Translations under genes and position numbers: made by a program | Assembly: GCF_026151205.1 (NCBI RefSeq) | Contig: NC_087079.1 | Location: 12,921,945 to 12,985,944 of the forward strand | Direction of reading: 5' to 3' | Origin: Bolinopsis microptera | Lineage: Eukaryota; Ctenophora; Tentaculata; Lobata; Bolinopsidae | DNA: 64,000 nucleotides | Shown: positions 11,158-21,344 of the stretch, in pieces | Position numbering within the stretch: position 1 is the first letter of the stretch | Layout of the letters: every line of letters begins with the position of its first letter | Notes under the pieces: model-generated | What the model saw: only the letters and a program-made list of their open reading frames with translations | What the model was told of the DNA's origin: nothing | Databases searched by the model: none

Positions 11158-13639
11158 TCAAATGTCTTCGTATGTGTTCTCATTCGTTTCCTTCATTTCA
11201 TCATGATTTTCCATCACATCTTGATCCTGATCACCACTGTTCAGATTGTTCAAATTAACATTTTGACCACTTTCACCATCTTCTACCAGAGTAACAGAGT
11301 TGGCTCTATTGTGTGGAGTATTAGTTGTAAACGATCCCACTGAGACCCCCTTTTCGACAACAGGGTCATCAAGAACATTGCTATGATGGCAAAATTTTAC
11401 ATAGCTCCAGATCAAAAATACTACAGCCAGAAAAGCGGCAATCCCAATCAACCCATTCCTCAGTAATTTTACAGTATTCTCATATTGCTCATCCTTAGCT
11501 TGAAGTTTCTTGATATCTTGAGACTGGTCACTTACCTTGTAACAAAAACCTCTCTCCACTTGGAAGCCCCGGGGGCACCTGTTACAATGAACTCCGTCAC
11601 CAAACAGGTGATCTGGGCACTGATAACAAGCATGGTCTGCCCAATACTGTCCAAAGACACATCTGTAGCAGCTGTCAGATCCTTGTCTTGATGTCTTGAA
11701 AATTGGACACTTTCTGCAATAGGTTGCCCCAAACTGGCTGAAATAATTTGCTGGGCAAATCTCACATTCTGTGGTGTTACCAATAGCCATTTTATATCCT
11801 GAATTACAGAAGCACTTTGAGGAGCCTCTCCAAGATCTAGAATTTTCTGGACACTCCATACACCCGGTACTGTTGGTAACGTTCATAAAGTGATCGTAGG
11901 AGCATTCCTCACAGATACTTTTGTTAAAATTCCAGTAATTTCCAGCAGGGCAAGTACAGAATGCCTGGTAAGGAGACGATGTAGAATTGTTTGGACAAGC
12001 AGTACAATTTGTGTCACCGGAGTAGCTGTAAAAGTTATCAGGACAGATCTTACAGTAACCTCCGTCCATGAACAGACCTCCAGAGCAATTACAGTGGTCA
12101 GATCCAGGAGCACTGTGTGATCCAGGTACACATGTCTCGCAGGTCAGGGAATCACCAGTCACTGTAACTGTCTTCAGCACATTCCTCACAAGCTTCCGCT
12201 GTGATATTGAAGAATTGTCCAGGATTACAAGTACAGAATGACGATCCCACTGTTGAGTTGCTGTCAGCCGGACATGACAAACAATCTGTGCTACCAGACG
12301 CGGGACTGTAGAAGTCTGTGGGACATGGGCTGCACACTCCATAGTCTGACATGTACAGACCAGCATCACAGTCACAAATCTCAGATCCGGGGGAGGATGT
12401 GGAATTAGCCGGGCACTCAGAGCAATGAGAGAATCCACTAGAACTAAAAGTGTTTGCTGGACACACTGAACAATTTTCGTTAGACCAGAACTGCCCCGCC
12501 GTACATCTACACTTCTTTGATTGAATGTAAGAAGTAGATCCGTTAGGGCATGCTGTACAATCAGAAGCTCCTGTGAGACTGTAAGTGTTAACCGAACAGG
12601 CATGACAATTCCCATCAGACCAGTGTTCCCCCGCATTGCAGGCACACATTCCTGATCCAGCGACTGATGTTGTACCAGCTGGACATGACGTACATTCGTT
12701 GGAGCCAGCTATGCTATAGGTGTTTGCCGGGCAAGCTGTGCAGTTGCCATTTGACCAGGACATTCCTGAAGGACAATAACAGATATCTGATCCGGAGGAG
12801 GAGGTTGAGTTTCCAGGACATTGGTTACAGGATGTGGAACCCAGGCTACTGAAAGTGTTTTTAAGACAAAGTGGACAGTTTCCGTTTGACCAGTATTGGC
12901 CTGCTCTACAATTGCAGGTTGTTGAGTCCTCTGGAGAAGTAGCACCTGTTGGACAAGAAACACAAAGATTTCCAGATACGAAAGAGTTGGCTTTACAGCC
13001 CGAGCAAGATATCTTGGCGTAGTAGAATCTCTTGTTGTTGCTGTTCCTGTAATAGCACGAGTAGAGCGTAATGTATTCGCACGAAGTAGAATTTGAACAT
13101 GTCAGGTTGAAAATCTTCTCTTCTGATTTGTACGCCTCAGCGAAACTATAGTCATTCTGCAGACTCCCGGTTGATTCCAGTTTTTTGTAGTTCATACTCT
13201 CGCAGATATACTGAGCGGACGGACTGTCAGGATGATAGTCCATAGAGCTGTATCTGCGGCAAATGGGAGTGTTCTGTCGTCCCTCTATACTAGCCATGAG
13301 GACGCCAGTGTTGGATTGTATTGTACTGGAACTCCAGATGGAGAACTGGACTTCGTTCGGCACAACTGTTGCGAAATTTCCTGAAATTAAAAATAATAGT
13401 TGTTCAAAAACATCATCTTGATCAAACGTGATACTTACTTAAAGGCTTTTATCACCAGCGCATTTTACTATTATTATCATAAAAATTAACAATTTTTGAA
13501 AAAGAACAATTCTTGAAAAAGAACCATTTTTGAAAAAGAACATTTTGAATTTGATCTTTCACTTACCAGAAAATCTGATGAATAAGGTAAGGACGCAAAT
13601 TATCCTAGGGTTGATCACTGAGCGTTGATGATACCACAT
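11158..13639 (-). pseudogene. Cysteine-repeat membrane protein A (frameshifted)
   Basis: Two exons: 13567-13639 (signal peptide, from the ATG at 13639) and 11158-13380, joined in phase 1 with GT-AG ends. The product would be a secreted-facing ectodomain of repeated GCC2/GCC3 (ephrin-receptor-like) modules, each CxxCPxxTxSxxGSxxCxxC followed by YWSNGNC. One transmembrane helix (GLIGIAAFLAVVFLIWSYV) and a cytoplasmic tail ending ENTYEDI follow. One extra base at about 12157 relative to paralog C shifts the frame and makes TGA at 12152-12154. Removing it gives 764 residues, in line with the two neighbours. It could be a real pseudogene, a segregating null allele or an assembly error. Function is unknown; extracellular binding with tyrosine-based signalling is inference. 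Confidence 0.72.
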
Positions 13640-14693
13640 GGCTGGGTGAATATTAGTTATGAAAGTAACATGAACAGTTATGGTGAACGAATAAATTGAA
13701 ACTGCAAATCGACGAAACGTACTGGACAAGAGTTTAATGACAGGAGCCGTCTTTCTTATTTTGTCTGACAGATTGAAGAACAGACCACAGCTAGACTTTA
13801 TGACTACACGAAACAAACAATTTTTGTGGATATGAAGCTTGATACATAAGAAATCCTGATAGCTGCAGACCGCAAATACCCTATTGTAATAAATATTATG
13901 TGATATTATTGTAGTTAAGAACATGCAAGATGCCATAAAAGTAAGGAAACTGACATTTAGTGGATGTCAAATTAAGAGAAGATTTTATCCAGATCCACTT
14001 GTTTGTTGCTGTCTTGGACTAACATTATGTGTGACAGCTTTATTTATAACTTATTTTTACAGTGATGATTTTATTTTTAATGAAAATGCCTGATGATTTT
14101 TGGAAACTTTGATCATTATTTACATTGTTTGTCATGACTAAATGGTTCAAATATGTGAGATTTAAGAGATTTATCAAATGACCTGTCAACCTTTGCCAAA
14201 GAAACTGCACGTTTCGAGGAAAATCATGACAGGTATGGTATCGATTACTACCCTATTTTGAACGAATTTAGTATTACATAACCGGAAAAAGAAACATTTT
14301 TGTTTGTAGTTTTCGGTTGGTTCATTATTTAATACCAAATGAGAGTTAAAAATGAAAGTGGCATTTCTAAATGAATAATTGATTATTAGAATACAACGAA
14401 GAACATTAAATACTAATAATTCAAGAGCAAATACGAGAAATCAAAATCATCATAAATTAAAAAAATCTTCATAAATTTCGTTCACTCAGATAATGTTCAT
14501 GAACGTTTTGTTTACACTTTCAAGTTTCAATTAAACAAATTTATTTTTTATTTTTCAATTAATCTAACCCGGCTTTTTGAAGAAAAATAACTTCGAAAAC
14601 TAAACTTTCTATTAATTTCTATTAATTTTTCTGCTCATTGAGCTTTGTCGTCCTTTCATCTCAAATAATTCTCAATATTTCCTCCTTTCAATT
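13640..14693. other. Intergenic between receptor genes A and B
   Basis: AT-rich. The stretch from about 14370 to 14700 resembles 17735-17800 and 18218-18425, i.e. the flanks belonging to the next receptor copy, showing that the duplication unit included non-coding DNA. Nothing else is recognised. Confidence 0.55.
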
Positions 14694-17310
14694 CTATAAA
14701 ATATGGTTTATATCTTCGTAAGTATTCTCTTCCTCACCGTTATCTCCACCATCAATTCCACGCCCAATACACATTTCTCTCACGGCATTATCGCCGTCAT
14801 CCAAACCTTCTCCCATCTGCGTTTCTGTAAGTTTTACTGGGAATGATGGTTCACTATTGGCAAAATTGTTTTCCTCCTCCTGCTCCTCTGTCTCTGTAAC
14901 GTCTGTCATCCTCACTTTAACGGTGCTTTGTCCTTTTCCGAAGAGTTTTAAGGGGTTAGAGCCTCTGTAAAGTGTAACATAGCACAAAATCAGTAAAATA
15001 GTGAAGATTACCACAAACGCTGGTGCCGCTAATACTCTGTCCGTTTTTTCAACTTTTTCTAGCCGTGCTACCTCTTCCGACTCATCACTTATTTTGTAAC
15101 AGAAACCTTTCTCCACTTGGAAACCCCTGGGACACTCATTACAATGGACTCCGTCACCAAAAAGGTGATCAGGACATTGTAAGCAAGAATGATTAACCCA
15201 AAACTGTCCTAAAGTGCATCTATAACAATATCCAGAGCCTTGTTTGGAAGCTTTTAAATGTGGACATTGAGTGCAGTTCAGGGATCCAAACCTGCTATAA
15301 TAGTTTTCTGGACAAATCTGGCATTTTGTTGTGTTGGTTGAATCATAAACCATTTCGTACCCAGCTTCACAATCACAGATTCTGGCGCTCATATTTGACG
15401 ATGAGTGAACTGGGCACCTGGTACATTTTGTGCTATTGGTGGTATCCGTGTAGCTGTTTTCAGAGCAGGATGTGCAGTTGTTCAATGTGAAGTTCCAGAA
15501 GAAACCTCTTGGGCAGGAACAAAATGCCTGATGCACAACTGAAGTTGAGTTTCCAGGACAGGCAGTACAATTTGTGTCACCAGAGTAGCTGTAAAAGTTA
15601 TCAGGACAGATCTTACAGTAACCTTCGTCCATATACAGACCTCCAGAGCAATTACAGTGATCAGATCCAGGGGCACTGTGTGAACCAGGTACACATGTCT
15701 CGCAGGTTAAGGAAGCCCAAGAACTATAAGTCTCTGCTTCACAATTGTTACAAGTCCCATCTTCCAGGTTGAAATGCTGACCGGCAGGACACTTGCAGAA
15801 TGATGAGCCTGCAATAGAGCTGCTGTTAGATGGACACTTCGAGCAAACTGTGCTCCCTGCTGTACTGTAATAGTCTATTGGACAGATTCTGCAGACACCC
15901 AGGTCCATGAATAGACCAATTGCACAGTTACAGACTTCTGATCCAGAGTGGGACGTTGAGTTTACTTGACAGGGAGTACAGGATGTTGATCCTGCGGAGC
16001 TGAAAGTGTTTTGTGGACAATTTGTACAATTCCCATTCGACCAGTATTTACCTGCCTGGCAATCACATCTAGATGACCCAGGGTAAGATACTGAGCCGTC
16101 TGGGCAGGAATCACATCTTATAGACCCCTCTAAGCTGTAAGTGTCTGCTGGACAAACGTTACAATTCCCTTTGCTCCAGTGATGGCCCTCCATACAATCA
16201 CACATACCTGAGCCTGCTTGTGAGTTTGAGCCACTTGGACAAGCAGTGCAGCTGGTAGATACTGCTGTGCTGTAGGTGTCAGTTGGACAAGTTATGCATC
16301 TTCCTCTCGACCAGTTTTTACCTGCTTTGCAAGCGCACATGGCTGATCCTGAATGGGACGTTGCCCCAACAGGACATGGTGTACACTGTTTAGAACCTTC
16401 AGCGCTGTAGGTGTTGGCAGGACAGACTGGACAATGTCTGTTAGACCAGTACCTTCCTGCTTTACATCTACACTCCTCTGATCCGGTACTAGATGTTGAG
16501 TCTGTAGGACATTGAGTGCAGGATGTGTAGCCTTGTTCGCTGTAGGTGTTGACTGGACAGGCAGGACAGTTATCGTTAGACGACCAGTATCTTCCTGCTT
16601 GGCACTCGCATTTGTTGGAGCCACTAGTGGATGTTGAGTGGGCTGGACAAAGTGGGCAGTTTCCGTTGGACCAGTATTGACCTGCTCTACAATTGCAGGT
16701 TGTTGAGTCCTCTGGAGAAGTAGCACCTGTTGGACAATAAACGCAGAGACTTCCAGATACGAAGGAGTTGGCTTTACAGCCAGAGCAAGATATCCTTGTG
16801 TAGTAGTAATATCTGTAACAACTGGACGAGGTCGAGTAGGTGCAGGATTGTGGGCTAGCGCATTGGAGATTATATGGTTTGGTGGTAGAAACGTAGCTAT
16901 CTGCAAAACTGTAACTGTACCCAACATATCCAATTGAAGCAAGGTTTTTGTAGTTCATACTCTCACAGATGTACTGGAGGGGTAGTAAGAATTGCTTGAG
17001 GACTTTCTGTAACAAACGGGAGTCTTCTGTGCACCTGATCTACTCGACATGAGAACTCCAGTTTTAGACTGTGCAGTGCTAGAACTCCAAATAGAGAATC
17101 TGACATCTTCTGGCACCCTCTCAGCTCCACCTCCTGAAATAAAGCATCTTAATTTTTACTTCTTTATTAATTCGTATCGACAATAACCATTGCTTCAATG
17201 GAAAATAATTCCAGAAAAGTGTGTTGTGCCTAAATCGAAAAATGTGGTTTTTAAATAAGCTAACCTAGAATAACTGTCATAACTGTCACACAACAGATTC
17301 TCCAAAACAT
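14694..17310 (-). pseudogene. Cysteine-repeat membrane protein B (N-terminal deletion)
   Basis: The signal-peptide exon is 17265-17310 (MFWRICCVTVMTVIL) and the large exon 14694-17133. About twelve GCC2/GCC3-type modules follow a unique N-terminal head (YICESMNY... CSGCKANSFVSG), then a Cys-rich stalk ending VEKGFCYK, a transmembrane helix (FVVIFTILLILCYVTLY) and an acidic tail with ENTYEDI. From the spliced start the frame runs to SYYPSSTS and stops, because 13 bases present in copy C are missing near 16977-16984. The remaining 770 or so codons are fully open, and adding 13 bases restores a multiple of three (832 residues). The long clean frame suggests a recent lesion or an assembly gap. 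This copy has extra repeat modules compared with C. Confidence 0.72.
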
Positions 17311-18423
17311 GTTACAGCTAAAGAAATTGGAGCGAATGAAAAAATTGTTCTCAAAAATTGGTTTTTCTTCTTTCAACCCGTGTCTTAGTCGTGGAGCACC
17401 TATCTTGTCATGAGATTTGCAACACGGGGTTTATTTCACTGTCCACGCTATTATCTAATTTGCTTTTTGTACTAAATTTCTAATCAAGTTGGTCATGAGT
17501 CTGTTCCCATGCCTTGTCAAGACTGCAAAGATAACAAAAAAGACTGCCATTTATCATCATTGAATTATTGAAATGATGTTATAATCTTTGTCGTGAATTA
17601 TTATATAACATGTTACTTGTTTTATTTGATGTAAGTAAAATCGAAATGATAAAATGCGTTAATATGGTGATAAGAATAAAGCAGAAAATGATGTTATTAA
17701 TCTAAAATTTATACGGTATTGGTTTTCTAAATTTATAATTTATTATTAGAATACAACAAAGAACATTAAAAACTAATAATTCAAAACTGAGTGGAGTTGG
17801 GTTAAAAACATATAAGAGATACGATGATTTAACTTGTAGAAGCTTTCAATAAACATGTGTTAATCGTCGTCAGCTGAATGTGATGTGGTGGACAATGCTT
17901 ATATGTGATTGAGTGGTGTCAGGGATGGAGGGTGGGGGAGGTGTGGGTGGGAAAGTGAAAATTACAGTACAATGTCAATAAAAATTTAGTCTTCTGTTGA
18001 GGTTGAGAAGGAAATGCCAGATGGTCTGGACTTTAAGGATTTGGCAATTTTAGGAAGAATGGGGTCCCAGAGGGAACTACATTTGGGTGCGCGGTCTGTT
18101 CTGTTCATAGCTGGTTGTCGTATTTGTATAGCTGCGTGTTCTGTGAGGTCAAGTTGGGAGCGTGAGGTGAGGTCAACAACAATTATTAGAAATTAAATTA
18201 ATCCTAAATCAACTAAATCTTGATAACCTTTGTTCACTTACATAATGTACATGAACTTTTTGTCTACACTGTCAATTAAACAAATTTATTTTTAATGTAC
18301 CTTACCCGGCTTTTTGAACAAAAATAACTTCGAAAATTAAACTATATATTAATTTTGCTGCTCTTTGCGCTTTTTTATCCTTCCATCTCAAATAAGACTC
18401 AATATTCCCTCCTTTTAATTCTA
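17311..18423. other. Intergenic between receptor genes B and C
   Basis: The 5' flank of B (about 17390-17530) matches the 5' flank of C (about 20910-21060), and the 3' flank of C (18218-18423) matches that of B. A G-rich tract lies near 17930-17950. The 60-codon frame at 18014-18196 has no similarity I recognise. Confidence 0.55.
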
Positions 18424-20828
18424 TTAAATATGGTTTATATCTTCGTAAGTATTCTCTTCCTCATCGTTATCTCCACCATCAATTCCACACCCAATACATA
18501 TTTCTCTCACGGCATTTTCGCCGTCATCTAAACCTTCTCGTTCCGTTTCAGTAAGTTTTAGTGGGAATGGTGGTTCACTATTGGCAAAATTGTTTTCCTC
18601 CTCCCGCTCCTCTGTCTCTGTAACGTCTGTCATCCTCACTTTAGCGGTGCTTTGTCCTTTTCCAAGGTTAGAGCCTCTGTAAAAAGCAATGTAGCACAAA
18701 ATCAGTAAAATAGTGGAGATTACCACAAAGACTACTACAACTAATACTCTGTCCGTTTTTTCAACTTTTTCTAGCCTTGCTACGTCTACTCTCAGCCATT
18801 TGATGATTTTGCCATATTCTTTCTCTTTGTTTTGAAGAGACTGAACCTCTTCCGACTCATCACTTATTTTGTAACAGAAACCTTTCTCCACTTGGAAACC
18901 CCTGGGACACTCATTACAGTGAACTCCGTCACCAAATAGGTGATCAGGACATTGTAAGCAAGAATGATTTACCCAATACTGTCCAAAAGTGCATCTGTAA
19001 CAATATCCAGAATCTGGTTTGGAAGCTTTGAAATGTGGACATTTAGTGCAGTTCAGGGATCCAAAACTGCTGTAATGGTTTTCTGAACAAATCTGGCATT
19101 TTGTTGTGTTGGTTTAATCATAAACCATTTCGTAGCCAGCTTCACAATCGCAGAGTTTGGCGCTCATCTCTGACGATGAGTGAACTGGGCAACTGGTACA
19201 TTTTGTGCTGTTGGTGATATCCGTGTAGCTGTTTTCAGAGCAGGATGTGCAGTTGTTTAATGTGAAGTTCCAGAAGAAACCTGGCTGACAGGAACAAAAT
19301 GCCTGATAGGTAGAAGACGTGGAATTGTTTGGACAAGCAGTACAATTTGTGGCACCTGAGTAGCTGTAAAAGTTTTCAGAACAGGTCTTACAGTAACTTT
19401 CGTCCATGTACAGACCTCCAGAGCAATTACAATGATCAGATCCAGGAGCACTGTGTGAACCAGGTACACATGTCTCGCAGGTCAGGGAATCACCGTCACT
19501 GGAAGTCTCTGCTTCACAATTGTTACAAGTCCCATCTTCCAAGCTGAAATGCTGGCCGGCAGGACATTTGCAGAATGATGAGCCTGCAGTAGAGCTGCTG
19601 TTAGATGGACACTTCGAGCAAACTGTGCTCCCTGTTGTACTGTAATAGTTTATTGGACAGATGATGCAGACACCCGAGTCCATAAATAAACCAGCTGCAC
19701 AGTCACAAACTTCTGATCCAGAGTGGGACGTTGAGTTTACTTGACAGGGAGTACAGGATGTTGATCCTGCGGAGCTGAAAGTGTTTTGTGGACAATTTGT
19801 ACAATTCCCATTCGCCCAATATTTTCCTGCCTGGCAGTCACACATAGCTGATCCTGAATGGGACGTTGCCCCAACAGGACATGGTGTACACTGTATAGAA
19901 CCTTCAGCGCTGTAGGTGTTGGCAGGACAGACTGGACAATGTCTGTTAGACCAGTATCTTCCTGCTTTACATCTACACTCCTCTGATCCGGTGCTAGACG
20001 TTGAGTCTGTAGGACATTGAGTGCAGGATGTGTAGCCTTGTTCGCTGTAGGTGTTCACTGGACAGACTGGACAGTTACCATTAGACCATAACCAGTATCT
20101 TCCTGATTGACACTCACAACTGTTGGAGCCATTAATGGATGTTGAGTGGGCTGGACAAATTGGGCAGTTTCCGTTTAACCAGTATTGACCTGCTCTACAA
20201 TTGCAAGTTGTTGAGTCCTCTGGAGAAGTAGCACCTGTTGGACAAGAAACGCAGAGACTTCCAGATACGAAGGAGTTGGCTTTACAGCCAGAGCAAGATA
20301 TCCTGGCGTAGTTATAACTGCCGTAACAACTGGACGTGGTCGAGTAGGTGCAGGATTGTGGGCTAGTGCATTGGAGATTATATTGTTTGGTGGTAGAACT
20401 GTAGCTCTCTGTAAAACTGTAGCTGTTCCAAACATTTCCAATTGAAGCAAGGTTTTTGTAGTTCATACTCTCACAGATATACTGGGCAGATGTGCTAGTT
20501 GGGTAGTAAGAGCTGAAGGAGTACCGTATGTAACAAACGGGAGTCTTCTGTGCACCTGATCTACTCGCCATGAGAACTCCAGTTTTAGATTGTGTAGTGC
20601 TAGAACTCCAAATAGAGAATCTGATATCTTCTGGTACCCTATCAGCTCCACCTCCTGAAATGAAACTCCTTAATTCTTATCCCTATTTCTTATTCTTTAT
20701 GAAGAATTCGAAACACTTTTGCTTTAAATAACGGAACTGATTGCTATACAGAAATGGAAATAATTGGTTTTGATAACCTCACCTAGAAATACTGTCATTT
20801 CTGCCAAAATACAAATTATCCAAAGCAT
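18424..20828 (-). pseudogene. Cysteine-repeat membrane protein C (in-frame stop)
   Basis: Signal-peptide exon 20783-20828 (MLWIICILAEMTVFL) splices in phase 1 to 18424-20654. The head, GCC2/GCC3-type modules, VEKGFCYK stalk, transmembrane helix and ENTYEDI tail match genes A and B. A TAA at 19114-19116 replaces the TCA (Ser) found at the same place in B (GYEMVYD-Ser-TNTTK). Beyond it the same frame stays open to 18424, giving 758 residues if read through. Termination there would give a 528-residue secreted ectodomain lacking the membrane anchor. A short coiled segment before the membrane (EVQSLQNKEKEYGKIIKWLR) is absent from B. Either a pseudogene, a soluble isoform or a readthrough product. 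Confidence 0.72.
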
Positions 20829-21344
20829 GTTAAATTGTCAAAGCTAGAGATTTCAGTACGAAAAAAATACTCTACTCACAAATGTATGTTCTCGAGACCC
20901 ACGATCGACTAAGTCCTAGAGCACCTATTTTTTCACGAGATTATCGCGAGTTTTCTTTGACTGTCCACGCTATTGTCCTATTCGCTTTTTGTTCTAAATT
21001 TCTGAACACGTCGGTGATCTGGACTCATGAGCTTGTTCCCATGTCTTGTTAAGACTGAAAAGATAGAGTAAAAACACTGCCATTATCATCGTGCTAAAAC
21101 TTTAACTATAATTTTGTCTCTGTCCTAAATTCTTGCAGAACAGTGTTTAGTCAATGTAATCAATCGCGGGATTTTGTATACTTCATACAGGGTGATACAA
21201 AAATTGAGGCCTAATGCAGTAATGCAGGTCCGCTATCAAATTTAAAGTACCTATAACTATATAATAAACTATTTATAATAATATAACAAATAACGATAAC
21301 AATAAACTTAATACACAACAACCCGCTAACCTCAACATTTTTAG
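20829..21344. other. Intergenic upstream of UPF2 exons
   Basis: The left part is the duplicated 5' flank of receptor C. CATACAGGGTGATACAAA at 21184-21201 resembles the ends of transposons found elsewhere in animals, but no partner end was found. No upstream UPF2 exon is recognisable. Confidence 0.45.

Noticed and set aside
12152..12157. Programmed frameshift in receptor A
   Set aside because: No slippery heptamer is evident and the paralogs lack the extra base; a simple insertion is more likely.
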